From Paenirhodobacter ferrireducens (GTDB lineage Bacteria; Pseudomonadota; Alphaproteobacteria; Rhodobacterales; Rhodobacteraceae), in NCBI RefSeq assembly GCF_004022265.1, contig NZ_SAVB01000020.1, positions 1 to 64,000 on the forward strand: a DNA stretch of 64,000 nt. Direction: 5' to 3'. A program made the position numbers and the translations under genes. Positions 28,484 to 36,660 of the stretch are shown here, in pieces (within the stretch, counting starts at the first letter, position 1; the number at the start of each line of letters is the position of its first letter). Below the pieces are notes generated by a model. It was not told the DNA's origin. It saw only the letters and a program-made list of their open reading frames with translations, and did not search any database.

Positions 28484-29674
28484 CTAGTCCAGTGCCACGG
28501 GCTTGTCTGCCGCGAAGAGGTAGAAGGCAAGCGAGAGCACCAGCGGCACGAGGAAGAACAGGAACAGCATGCCATAGGCGAAGGTCACATCGCCCCCGGC
28601 CGAGGCAGCCCGGAACAGCGGCGCGGTGCCGAATTGCGCGACCGCGATGCCGCCGATCGACATCAGGTTCAGCACCGTCATGCCGCGGCCGACCAGATGC
28701 GCCGGGAAGAAGGCGCGACCATGCGCCATCAGCACCGGGTAGGAGCTGCCGAAGAAGCCCACCGCAGCGAGCGCCACCGCGCCGCCGACCAGCGACATCC
28801 CGGGCATCGCGACCAGCACCGCGAGCGCCAGGCACAGGCACAGGTTGCCCACCAGCACCACGCGCTTGTGGCTGCCAAGGATGCGGTCGGCCGGCCCGTA
28901 GACGAAATTGCCCAGCACCATGGCAAGGCTCATCGCCAGCGTGACATGGCCGATGGTCAGCGCATCGGCGCCATGCACCTCGCCCGCCCAGGGCCCCGCC
29001 CACAGGCCGCGGATGCCGGCCGAGGCGGCGTTGTTGGTGAAGGCAAGCGGCAGGATCAGCAGGAAGCCCGGGTTGCGCAGCACATCGAGGAGCGAGCCGC
29101 GGCGCGCCCCGTGCCCCTCGGCCCGCGCCGGGTCGCGCGCAAAGACCGCAAGCCCCGCCGCCACGACCAGCGTCGCCGCCATCAGCCCCCACATCACCGC
29201 GCGCCAGCCCCAGGCCTCGACCGCCGCCGCCATCGGCGCCGCGCCGAGAATGTTGCCAAGGCTGCCGCCGCCCAGCAGCGCCGCGGCGAGGATCGAGAAC
29301 AGCGCCGGACGGAAGGCATGGGCGACGACGTAATAGCCGGCCATCAGCACCGGCGAACAGCCGAACCCCAGAAGCGCCATCGCCAGATGGATCTGCACCG
29401 CCCCCTGCGCCGTGGCGAAGAGCGCCGCGCCCCCGGCCCCGCCAAGGCCCAGCAGCAGCGCCGTCGTCATCCGCGGCCCGAAGCGGTCGAGCGCGGTGCC
29501 CACCGGGATCTGCATCGCCGCGAAGGCGGCAAACCAGAAGCCGAGCGCCAGCGCCAGCTCTTCGGCGCTGATCCCGAGATCGGCGCCCAGCACCGGCGTC
29601 AGCACCGCCAGGAACACCCGGTAGAACTGGCTCAGCACATAGGCGGCCAGCAGAAAGACGATGGTCATGCGCAT
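28484..29674 (-). CDS. MFS transporter
   Basis: A 396-aa protein with twelve membrane helices. The loop between helices 2 and 3 carries the MFS motif A-like sequence GTALDRFGPRMTTAL, and a second copy-like loop follows helix 8 (DRILGSHKRVVL). The substrate is unknown. The ATG at 29674 is preceded by GGGGGAGGA. The neighbouring LPS genes only 9 bp downstream suggest the same transcript, but a role in LPS is not shown. Confidence 0.85.
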   Translation of the reverse strand: MRMTIVFLLAAYVLSQFYRVFLAVLTPVLGADLGISAEELALALGFWFAAFAAMQIPVGTALDRFGPRMTTALLLGLGGAGGAALFATAQGAVQIHLAMALLGFGCSPVLMAGYYVVAHAFRPALFSILAAALLGGGSLGNILGAAPMAAAVEAWGWRAVMWGLMAATLVVAAGLAVFARDPARAEGHGARRGSLLDVLRNPGFLLILPLAFTNNAASAGIRGLWAGPWAGEVHGADALTIGHVTLAMSLAMVLGNFVYGPADRILGSHKRVVLVGNLCLCLALAVLVAMPGMSLVGGAVALAAVGFFGSSYPVLMAHGRAFFPAHLVGRGMTVLNLMSIGGIAVAQFGTAPLFRAASAGGDVTFAYGMLFLFFLVPLVLSLAFYLFAADKPVALD

Positions 29675-29781
29675 GGTTTCCTCCCCCAAGCCCGGCGAGG
29701 CTGACCGATGCGGCAGCGCGGCGCAAGGGGGCGGCTTGCCTGAGCGGACCGAACGCGACAGGATGGACACAGGAGGAGCCC

Positions 29782-30165
29782 ATGGACCTGACACGCGCCA
29801 CGCTGCGGCTTTACTACGGCAAGCTGGTCTTCGGGCCGGGCAAGGCCGACCTGCTTCAGGCAATCGCCGAGGAGGGCTCGATCTCGGCCGCCGGGCGGCG
29901 GATGGGGATGAGCTACAAGCGCGCCTGGAGCCTGGTCGAGGAGATGAACGACGCCTTTGCCGAGCCGCTGGTGCTGAGTGCGCGGGGCGGGGCGCATGGC
30001 GGCGGGGCACAACTGACCTCAACGGGCCAGGCCGTGCTTGCCGACTATCGCGCGCTTATGGCGCGGCTGCTTGCGGACGGTGCGGACGAGATCGCGGCGA
30101 TCGGCGCACGGCTGCGCGACGGCGCGGCAGAGGAGCAGGAAAGGGATATTCCCGATGGGAAATAA
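29782..30165 (+). CDS. ModE-type DNA-binding protein without molybdate domain
   Basis: A 127-aa protein with the N-terminal winged helix-turn-helix of ModE/MopA/MopB: residues 12-45 (KADLLQAIAEEGSISAAGRRMGMSYKRAWSLVEEMN spans this region) and LTSTGQAVLADYRAL. The C-terminal molbindin domains that sense molybdate in full ModE are missing; the tail is only about 30 residues. It lies 64 bp before modA on the same strand, so it likely controls modABC through the palindrome at 30191. Confidence 0.85.
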   Translation: MDLTRATLRLYYGKLVFGPGKADLLQAIAEEGSISAAGRRMGMSYKRAWSLVEEMNDAFAEPLVLSARGGAHGGGAQLTSTGQAVLADYRALMARLLADGADEIAAIGARLRDGAAEEQERDIPDGK

Positions 30166-30190
30166 CGCTTGCCGCCAGCCGGAAGCGGCG

Positions 30191-30212
30191 GTTATGGTCG
30201 CGCAAACATAAC
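30191..30212 (+). promoter_or_regulatory. Mo-box-like palindrome upstream of modA
   Basis: GTTATG (30191-30196) and CATAAC (30207-30212) form a perfect 6-bp inverted repeat with a 10-base spacer, 17 bases before the modA start. Rhodobacter and E. coli Mo-boxes have similar TAT(A)ACG-type arms. The position over the modA leader fits repression. Confidence 0.6.
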
Positions 30213-30229
30213 GTGACCCGGAGGTCCCC

Positions 30230-30970
30230 ATGCGTCTCGCATCCCTCGCCCTCGGCCTGCTGCTGGCCGGCGCGACCCCTGTCCTTGCTGCCGATCCGGT
30301 GATCTTCGCCGCCGCCTCGATGAAGACCGCGCTCGACGAGATCGCCACCGAGTTCGCCGCCGAGACCGGCACCAAGCCGGTGATCTCCTATGCCGGGAGT
30401 TCCGCGCTGGCGAAGCAGATCGACGCCGGTGCGCCGGCCGACATGTTCATCTCGGCCTCGGTCGCCTGGATGGACGATGTCGAGAAGGCCGGCATGGTGC
30501 TGCCCGACAGCCGCAAGGATCTGCTCGGCAACACGCTGGTGCTGATCTCGGACAGCGAGGCGCCGGTCGATCTGCCCAAGCTGCCCGAGGTGCTTGGCGA
30601 TCACAAGCTGGCCATGGCGCTGGTGGATTCCGTGCCGGCGGGCCAGTATGGCAAGGCCGCGCTGACCTTCATGGGGCTGTGGGACAAGGTCGAGCCGCAG
30701 GTGGCGCAGGCCGACAACGTGCGCGCGGCGCTTGCCCTCGTGGCGACCGGCGAGGCGCCCTATGGCATCGTCTACAAGACCGATGCCGCGGCCGAGCCGA
30801 AGGTGCATGTCGTCGCGACCTTCCCCGAAGGCAGCCACAAGCCGATCACCTACCCCGCCGCGCTGATCAAGGACGGCCCCGCGCCCGCCGAGGCGAAGGC
30901 CTTCCTCGACTACCTCGGCACGCCCAAGGCGGCCGCGATCTTCGAGGCCCAGGGCTTCGAGGTGAAATGA
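30230..30970 (+). CDS. modA: Molybdate ABC transporter substrate-binding protein
   Basis: A 246-aa periplasmic protein with a signal peptide (residues 1-20, ending LAAD). Typical ModA blocks are FAAASMKTALDEIA, SYAGSSALAKQIDAGAPADMFISAS and DSVPAGQYGKAAL. It binds molybdate or tungstate and delivers it to ModBC. First gene of modABC, preceded by GGAGG. Confidence 0.95.
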   Translation: MRLASLALGLLLAGATPVLAADPVIFAAASMKTALDEIATEFAAETGTKPVISYAGSSALAKQIDAGAPADMFISASVAWMDDVEKAGMVLPDSRKDLLGNTLVLISDSEAPVDLPKLPEVLGDHKLAMALVDSVPAGQYGKAALTFMGLWDKVEPQVAQADNVRAALALVATGEAPYGIVYKTDAAAEPKVHVVATFPEGSHKPITYPAALIKDGPAPAEAKAFLDYLGTPKAAAIFEAQGFEVK

Positions 30971-30974
30971 GCTG

Positions 30975-31670
30975 GTGAGCTTTCTCAGCCCGGAAGAATG
31001 GACGGCGGTTCTGCTGTCGCTCAAGGTCGCCACGGTCGCCGTGGCGGCCTCGCTGCCCTTCGGCATCGGCGTGGCGCTGCTGCTCGCGCGCAGCCGGCTG
31101 CCGGGGATGTGGCTGCTCAATGCGCTGGTGCATCTGCCGCTGATCCTGCCGCCGGTGGTGACGGGCTATGCGCTGCTGCTGAGCTTTGGCCGCAAGGGGC
31201 CAATCGGCGGCTTTCTCCATGACGTCTTCGGCCTTGTCTTCGCCTTCCGCTGGACCGGCGCGGCGCTTGCGGCCGCGGTGATGGGCTTTCCGCTGATGGT
31301 GCGGGCGATCCGGCTGGCGATCGAGGCGGTCGATCCGAAGCTCGAGCAGGCCGCCGCGACGCTCGGCGCCTCGCGGATCGCGGTCTTCGCCACCGTCACC
31401 TTGCCGCTGATCCTGCCCGGGGTGCTGGCCGGCGCGATCCTCGCCTTTGCCAAGGCCATGGGCGAGTTCGGCGCCACCATCACCTTCGTGTCGAACATCC
31501 CGGGCCAGACCCAGACCCTGCCCTCGGCGATCTACTCGTTCCTGCAGATCCCGGGCGGCGAGTTGCAGGCGGCGCGACTGGCCGGGGTGTCGGTCGTGGT
31601 GGCGCTTGGCGCGGTGCTGATCTCGGAAGGGGTGGCGCGGCGCGTGGCGAAGCGGATCGGGGGGGCATGA
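30975..31670 (+). CDS. modB: Molybdate ABC transporter permease
   Basis: A 231-aa permease with five to six membrane helices. The EAA loop is EAVDPKLEQAAATLGASRIAVF and the C-terminal block MGEFGATITFVSNIPGQTQT is characteristic of ModB. The GTG at 30975 lies four bases after the modA stop, with GAGGTGA just upstream. Its stop overlaps the modC start (ATGA). Confidence 0.95.
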   Translation: MSFLSPEEWTAVLLSLKVATVAVAASLPFGIGVALLLARSRLPGMWLLNALVHLPLILPPVVTGYALLLSFGRKGPIGGFLHDVFGLVFAFRWTGAALAAAVMGFPLMVRAIRLAIEAVDPKLEQAAATLGASRIAVFATVTLPLILPGVLAGAILAFAKAMGEFGATITFVSNIPGQTQTLPSAIYSFLQIPGGELQAARLAGVSVVVALGAVLISEGVARRVAKRIGGA

Positions 31671-32752
31671 TGCTGGAAGTGTCGCTCACCCACGATTTCG
31701 GCAGTTTCGCCGTGGATGTCGCCTTCACCGCGCCTGCGGGCGTCACCGCACTTTTCGGGGCCTCCGGCGCGGGCAAGACCACGGTCATCAATGCCGTCGC
31801 GGGCCTCTTCCGCCCGACGCAGGGCCGGGTCGTGGCGCAGGGCGAGGTGCTGCTCGACACCGGGCGTGGGGTGAACCTGCCCGCGCGCCGGCGCCGGGTC
31901 GGCTATGTCTTTCAGGAACCGCGGCTGTTCCCGCATCTTTCGGTGCGCTCGAACCTGCTCTACGGCGCCCGCTTCGCCCCGAAGGCTGCCCCGGGGCCGG
32001 GCTTTGACCAGGTGATCGAGATGCTCGGCATCGGCGCGCTGCTCGAGCGCCGCCCCGGCGCGCTGTCGGGGGGCGAGAAGGCCCGTGTCTCGATCGGGCG
32101 GGCACTACTGTCGAAACCGCGGCTCTTGCTGATGGACGAGCCCCTCGCCGCGCTTGACGCCGCGCGGCGCGAGGAGATCCTGCCCTTCATCGAGCGGCTG
32201 CGCGATGCGGGGCTCCCCGTCCTCTATGTCAGCCACTCGATCGGCGAGGTGGCGCGGCTCGCCTCGACCGTGGTGCTGCTCGATGCCGGCCGGGTGCTGG
32301 CCGCCGGGCCGGCGGCCGAGGTGCTGTCGGACCCCGCACTGGCCGCCCGTCTTGGCGGGGCCGAGGCCGGCACGGTGCTCGCCGCCACCGTGGGCGAGAC
32401 CGCGCCCGACGGGCTCGTGCGGCTCGACACGGCCGCCGGGCCGGTCTGGGTGGCCGAGCCCCCGGGCGCGCCCGGCACCCGGCTGCGGCTGCGGCTCCAT
32501 GCCTCGGATGTGATCCTCGCACGCGCGCGCCCCGAGGGGCTGTCGGCGCTGAACATCCTGCCCGGCATCGTCGAGCGGATCGAGCCCGAACCCGGCGGCC
32601 GCGCTTTCGTGCGGCTGCGGATGGGACGCGAGGCGGTGCTTGCCCGGCTGACGCAACGCTCGGTCACCGCGCTTGGCCTTGCGCCGGGCGTTGCCTGCCA
32701 CGCGGTCCTGAAGACGGTGGCGGTCAGCCGCGACGATCTGGGGGCGGGCTGA
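31667..32752 (+). CDS. modC: Molybdate ABC transporter ATP-binding protein
   Basis: A 361-aa protein. ATPase domain residues 1-230: Walker A GASGAGKTT, signature LSGGEKARV, Walker B LLLMDEPLAALD. The C-terminal third holds a TOBE/Mop-type domain (RLRLRLHASDVILARARPEGLSALNILPG spans this region), which can bind oxyanions. As the local regulator lacks a molybdate domain, this may be the only molybdate-binding module in the cluster besides ModA. Confidence 0.94.
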   Translation: MMLEVSLTHDFGSFAVDVAFTAPAGVTALFGASGAGKTTVINAVAGLFRPTQGRVVAQGEVLLDTGRGVNLPARRRRVGYVFQEPRLFPHLSVRSNLLYGARFAPKAAPGPGFDQVIEMLGIGALLERRPGALSGGEKARVSIGRALLSKPRLLLMDEPLAALDAARREEILPFIERLRDAGLPVLYVSHSIGEVARLASTVVLLDAGRVLAAGPAAEVLSDPALAARLGGAEAGTVLAATVGETAPDGLVRLDTAAGPVWVAEPPGAPGTRLRLRLHASDVILARARPEGLSALNILPGIVERIEPEPGGRAFVRLRMGREAVLARLTQRSVTALGLAPGVACHAVLKTVAVSRDDLGAG

Positions 32753-32758
32753 CACGAA

Positions 32759-32790
32759 ACGGGGCGCGGAGGGTCTCCCCCGCGCCCCGT
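32759..32790. terminator. Convergent hairpin between modC and hsp20
   Basis: An 11-bp stem (32759-32769 with 32780-32790, 10-base loop) between two convergent genes. No T-run. Confidence 0.65.
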
Positions 32791-32812
32791 CCCGTTCATC
32801 CGGTCACGGCGA

Positions 32813-33292
32813 TCAGGCGTTCAGCGGCTTTGCCTCGACCGTCTCGACGCGTTTCGCCTCGACGGTCGCCGGGCCCGCGATCTCGATCCGGCGCGGCTTC
32901 AGCGCCTCGGGCACCTCGCGGACAAGGTCGATGTGCAACATGCCATCGGCATGGGACGCGCCGGTGACCTTCATGTGGTCAGCGAGCGCAAAGCGGCGCT
33001 CGAAGGCGCGGGTGGCGATGCCGCGATGCAGGAAGGTGGTCTCGCCCGCCTCTTCGGTCTTGCGACCGGCGACGATCAGCGCGCCCTCGCGCAGCTCGAC
33101 GCTCAGCTCGTCCGAGCCGAAGCCCGCGACGGCGACGGAGATGCGATAGGCGTTCTCGTCGGTCTTCTCGATGTTATAGGGCGGGTAGGTCGGCTGCGCC
33201 ACATCGGCGGCAAGCACCCGATCCATCATGTCGGCGACGCGGTCAAAGCCGACGGTAGCACGGTAAAGCGGCGAAAAATCAAAGGTACGCAT
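32813..33292 (-). CDS. Hsp20-family small heat-shock protein
   Basis: A 159-aa alpha-crystallin-type chaperone of the IbpA class. It starts MRTFDFSPLYRATVGFDRVADMMDR and contains YPPYNIEKTDENAYRISVAVAGF, GRKTEE and FERRFALADHMKVTGA, then a Val/Glu/Lys-rich tail. Such proteins hold unfolding proteins in large oligomers. The ATG at 33292 is placed by family similarity and by the ribosome site AGGA at 33300-33303. The leader carries a heat-shock promoter and an RNA thermometer hairpin (see those entries). Confidence 0.95.
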   Translation of the reverse strand: MRTFDFSPLYRATVGFDRVADMMDRVLAADVAQPTYPPYNIEKTDENAYRISVAVAGFGSDELSVELREGALIVAGRKTEEAGETTFLHRGIATRAFERRFALADHMKVTGASHADGMLHIDLVREVPEALKPRRIEIAGPATVEAKRVETVEAKPLNA

Positions 33293-33297
33293 GGTGT

Positions 33298-33316
33298 CAT
33301 CCTCACGTGAGCGATG
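33298..33316 (-). promoter_or_regulatory. ROSE-type RNA thermometer hairpin over the hsp20 ribosome site
   Basis: Read on the minus strand, CATCGCTCACGTGAGGATG folds on itself: CATC pairs with GATG and CTCA with TGAG, leaving one bulged G. The pairing partner of the AGGA ribosome site is UCGCU, which fits the UYGCU signature of ROSE elements, including the bulged G. It ends 5 bases before the start codon. Two further hairpins (e.g. CCCGTCA/TGACGGG at 33362-33386) lie upstream in the leader of about 90 bases, the usual ROSE layout. Confidence 0.75.
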
Positions 33317-33387
33317 TCGTTGCGCCCGCCCCGACGGGGCCGGGCATGGGATTTGCCGGGGCCCGTCATGGCACCCCGGTGACGGGA

Positions 33388-33416
33388 ATCTGGGAAGGGA
33401 GCAGGCGCGTTTCAAG
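33388..33416 (-). promoter_or_regulatory. RpoH (sigma-32)-like promoter of hsp20
   Basis: On the minus strand: CTTGAA (33411-33416), a 16-base spacer and CCCAGAT (33388-33394). This fits alpha-proteobacterial RpoH promoters and matches the lon promoter at 41726-41754 in spacing and -10 sequence. Confidence 0.65.
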
Positions 33417-33452
33417 GGCCGCGCGCGGGGCGCGCTGGTAAAATCCGCCCCC

Positions 33453-34232
33453 TCAGGGGCGGATGAATTTCGCCCCGCTGCTGCGGGTTTCCCGCGTCTC
33501 GGGCAGGGTCTCGCGGCGCGCCATCGCCTCTTCGAGATCGGTCACCCCGTCGACCAGCGCGCCAAGCGAAACCGGTTCCTTGCGCAGCTCGGCCTTCGCC
33601 GAGACGATCGAGACGATGCGCGGCTCGCCCTCGCGCATCGCGAAGACCGGCGCCCCCGAGGAACCGAAATCGGCGGCGCAGTTCATCAGCACCACCCCCG
33701 CCTCGCGCTTGAGCACCTCGCAGATCGACTGCAGCGCCGGTGCCTCGGCCCGGTCATGGGCATAGGAGACAACACCGACCTGATCCCCCTCGCCCGGCCC
33801 GCGATCGAGCGCGAAGGGCTGCACCTGCGGCAACCGGATCGGCGCATCAAGCTGCACGAGGGCAAGGTCCCAGGCGACACGGTCGAAGCGGTCGGGGCCC
33901 TGATACAGGTAGGAGGGATGCGCCATCGCCCGCCGCGCAGACCGATAGGCGACGGCCCGGCCATTGCGCCAGCCAGCGCGGAACTCGATCTGCCCGGCCG
34001 GGACCATCTGCCCGGAGCGGGGATCGTAAAGGCAATGCGCCGCGGTCAGCACCAAGTCGGGGGCGATCAGCGTGCCGGTGCAGAAGCTGCCACGACCGAG
34101 GTCGAGCCGGCCGACGGCCTCCCAGCCCCGGCCCTCCGCCCCGGTCGCCAGAAGCTTGAGCCCGCTCTCGAACGCCGCGGCCGGCCCGGCAAGCAGGGCG
34201 AGGGCGGCAAGGGCTCTGGCAAGGCGGCGCAT
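33453..34232 (-). CDS. Trypsin-like serine protease (S1), exported
   Basis: A 259-aa protein with a signal peptide (residues 1-20, ending GPAAA). The catalytic triad is H66 (LTAAHC), D122 (WDLALVQL) and S192 (DFGSSGAPVF). The nucleophile motif GSSGAP differs from the usual GDSGGP, as in many bacterial S1 proteases. It probably acts in the periplasm or outside. ATG at 34232 chosen for the signal peptide; the frame continues to 34292 where glcF ends. Confidence 0.87.
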   Translation of the reverse strand: MRRLARALAALALLAGPAAAFESGLKLLATGAEGRGWEAVGRLDLGRGSFCTGTLIAPDLVLTAAHCLYDPRSGQMVPAGQIEFRAGWRNGRAVAYRSARRAMAHPSYLYQGPDRFDRVAWDLALVQLDAPIRLPQVQPFALDRGPGEGDQVGVVSYAHDRAEAPALQSICEVLKREAGVVLMNCAADFGSSGAPVFAMREGEPRIVSIVSAKAELRKEPVSLGALVDGVTDLEEAMARRETLPETRETRSSGAKFIRP

Positions 34233-34291
34233 CGGAGATCCGTGAAAGGGCTGGCTATAATGTCCGCTTCTAGAGATTTCCTGCGGCGACA

Positions 34292-35575
34292 TTAAGGCGT
34301 TTTCGCGAGCGCCCGCGGGCAGGGCCCGCCGGTCGCCCAGTCAAGCAGTTCGACCGTATGCACCACCGGCAGCCCGGTGCCCGAACCGATCTGCAGCATG
34401 CAGCCGATATTGCCCGCCGCGATCACCTGCGGCGCCGTCGCCTCGAGCGTGGCGACCTTGCGCCGCTTCAGCTCGGCCGAGATCTCGGGCTGCAGCAGGT
34501 TGTAGGTGCCGGCCGAGCCGCAGCACAGATGGCTGTCGAGCGGCTCGACCACCTCGAAGCCCGCCGCCCGCAACAGATCCTTCGGCGCGGTCTTCACCTG
34601 CTGGCCGTGCTGCAAAGAACAAGCCGCGTGATAGGCGACGCGCAGCCCCTTCGGCGCGCCCTGGGGCAGGCCGGCACGGGCGAGAAACTCGGTCACGTCG
34701 CAGGCCAGCGCCGCGACCTGCCCGGCCTCTGCCGCCAGCGGCTCATCCCGGAACATGTGGCCGTAATCCTTCACCGTCGTGCCGCAACCCGAGGTGTTGA
34801 GGACGATCGCATCGAGCGGCCCTGCGGCGCCATAGGCGCGGATGTTCGCCGCCGCCTGCGCATGGGCCTCGCCAGCGCGCCCCATGTGATGGCTGAGCGC
34901 CCCACAGCAGCCCAGCCCGCGCGGCACCACCACCTCGCAACCGATCCGGCGCAGCAGGCGGATGGTCGCGTCATTGATGTCGGGATCGAGCGCGCGCTGC
35001 GCACAGCCGATCTGCAACGCCACGCGAAACCGCCGCGCGCCCTCCGCGGCAAAGACCTGCGGGCGGTCGTTCGGGCTGGGCCGCGGCAGGCGCGCGGGCG
35101 CCATCTCCAGCATCGCGCGCAGCCGCGCATCAGGCAGGTGGCGGGCGAACGGCCGGGCCAGCCGCGCCGCCTGCAACGCCAGCCGGAACCGCCCCGGATA
35201 GGGCACCAGCTTCGCCAGCACGAAGCGCAGCGCGCGCTCGTGCCAGGGCCGGCGGAAGGTGCGCTCGACATGGGCGCGGGCGTGGTCGACCAGATGCATG
35301 TAATGCACGCCCGAAGGGCAGGTCGTCATGCAGGCAAGGCAGCCAAGACAGCGGTCGATGTGGCGCGCGGTCTTCGCATCCGCCGGCCGGCCACTCTCCA
35401 GCATGTCCTTGATCAGGTAGATCCGGCCGCGCGGGCTGTCGAGCTCGTCGCCCAGCACCTGATAGGTCGGGCAGGTGGCGGTGCAGAAGCCGCAATGCAC
35501 GCAGGCGCGCAGGATCTCGTTCGCGCGTGCGATACCCGGGTCGGCCAGCTGCTCGGGGGTGAAGGAGGTCTGCAT
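34292..35575 (-). CDS. glcF: Glycolate oxidase iron-sulfur subunit
   Basis: A 427-aa protein. The N-terminal half has two 4Fe-4S motifs (CVHCGFCTATCPTY and CLGCLACMTTCPSG); the C-terminal half has two CCG-type domains (LGCCGALSHHMG, SHLCCGSAGTYNLLQ). It links glycolate oxidation by GlcDE to the quinone pool. The ATG at 35575 overlaps the glcE stop by one base; a TTG one codon earlier is also in frame. Confidence 0.95.
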   Translation of the reverse strand: MQTSFTPEQLADPGIARANEILRACVHCGFCTATCPTYQVLGDELDSPRGRIYLIKDMLESGRPADAKTARHIDRCLGCLACMTTCPSGVHYMHLVDHARAHVERTFRRPWHERALRFVLAKLVPYPGRFRLALQAARLARPFARHLPDARLRAMLEMAPARLPRPSPNDRPQVFAAEGARRFRVALQIGCAQRALDPDINDATIRLLRRIGCEVVVPRGLGCCGALSHHMGRAGEAHAQAAANIRAYGAAGPLDAIVLNTSGCGTTVKDYGHMFRDEPLAAEAGQVAALACDVTEFLARAGLPQGAPKGLRVAYHAACSLQHGQQVKTAPKDLLRAAGFEVVEPLDSHLCCGSAGTYNLLQPEISAELKRRKVATLEATAPQVIAAGNIGCMLQIGSGTGLPVVHTVELLDWATGGPCPRALAKTP

Positions 35576-36660
35576 CAACCGGCCCTTTCCGGATCGAGAA
35601 TGCCGCGCGGATCAAAGCGCGCCTGCAGCGCGCGGCTCAGCGCGGCGACGGCAGGGGCCTCGGGCTCGGCGCGGGGCGCGCGACCGCGCAGGCAGGTGGC
35701 ATGGCCGGTGTAGGGCGCGGCCTGCGCCCGGGCGTCCGTGCCCTCGGGCAGCAGCGCCCAGATCAGCCCGCCGCCCCAGTCGAGTACCACCTCACCGTCC
35801 AGCCGCGCCGCGATCGCCGCCGCCTCGGAGGGCTTCACCGAGAACCGCCAGATGTCGCCCGCGCGGCCATGGAACGGCCGCACCTCGGCCAGATCGCGCC
35901 AGATCGCGACCGAGCCCTCGCGCTCGATCCGCGCCCCCCAGGGCGCAAGCAACGCCGCCAGCCGCCCGGCGCGATACCCGACCGAGCCCTCGAGCCCCTC
36001 GAGGCGCAAAACCGCCCCCTGCCCCGGCAACCAGCCCGCCCCCGACACGTCGAAGGGCGATGCCAGCGCCGCGGCCAGCACCCGCCCTGCCTCGGAAAGC
36101 GGCACCTCGGCCCGCACCGTCGCCTGCGCGGGCGCCGCCGGCAGCAGCTTGAAGGCCACCTCGCTCAGCACCCCAAGCCGGCCACGACTGCCCGCCAGCA
36201 GCTTCACCAGATCATAGCCGGTGACGTTCTTCATCACCCGCCCGCCGGCCTGCACCGCAATGCCCGCGCCATCGACGAAGCGCAGCCCGATCAGGCTGTC
36301 GCGGCAGGCCCCCGCCTGCACCCGCCTGGGCCCCGAGACATTCGCGGCGGCAACCCCGCCAATCGTGCTCTCCCCCGCAAGCCCCAGAAGCGCGCCCCAG
36401 CGCGGCGGCTCGAAGGGCAGGCGCTGCCCCTCGGCGGCCACGACCGCCTCGATCTCGGAAAGCGGCGTGCCCGCTCCGGCGATCAGCGTCAGCGCACCCG
36501 GCTCGTAAAGCCGGACGCCCGAGATCGCGACCTCGAGCCGCTCCCCGGCCCCAACCTCGCCCCGCGTGCCGCCGCCCACCACGCGCAAGGGCGCGCGCGC
36601 GCCCCGCACCGCCTCGACCAGCTCCGCCTCGCTTTCGACCCGCATCGCCCCTGCTTTCAT
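35575..36660 (-). CDS. glcE: Glycolate oxidase FAD-binding subunit
   Basis: A 361-aa FAD-binding type 4 protein, shorter than GlcD. The FAD region is PLRVVGGGTRGEVG, TLIAGAGTPLSEIEAVVAAEGQRLPFEPP and GESTIGGVAAANVSGPRRVQAG (residues about 25-130). Such a second FAD-domain subunit next to GlcD and GlcF is characteristic of glycolate oxidase. Start overlaps the glcD stop by four bases; an internal ATG at 36645 is an alternative. Confidence 0.92.
   Translation of the reverse strand: MKAGAMRVESEAELVEAVRGARAPLRVVGGGTRGEVGAGERLEVAISGVRLYEPGALTLIAGAGTPLSEIEAVVAAEGQRLPFEPPRWGALLGLAGESTIGGVAAANVSGPRRVQAGACRDSLIGLRFVDGAGIAVQAGGRVMKNVTGYDLVKLLAGSRGRLGVLSEVAFKLLPAAPAQATVRAEVPLSEAGRVLAAALASPFDVSGAGWLPGQGAVLRLEGLEGSVGYRAGRLAALLAPWGARIEREGSVAIWRDLAEVRPFHGRAGDIWRFSVKPSEAAAIAARLDGEVVLDWGGGLIWALLPEGTDARAQAAPYTGHATCLRGRAPRAEPEAPAVAALSRALQARFDPRGILDPERAG

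Noticed and set aside
27497-29704. Open frame of 735 codons antisense to the lpcC-like and MFS genes
   Set aside because: Same shadow effect; Gln/Arg/His-rich product with no family features, and no ribosome site.
30166-30229. Possible molybdenum cofactor riboswitch upstream of modA
   Set aside because: The gap between the regulator gene and modA is only 64 bases, too short for that aptamer; the palindrome explains the symmetry better.
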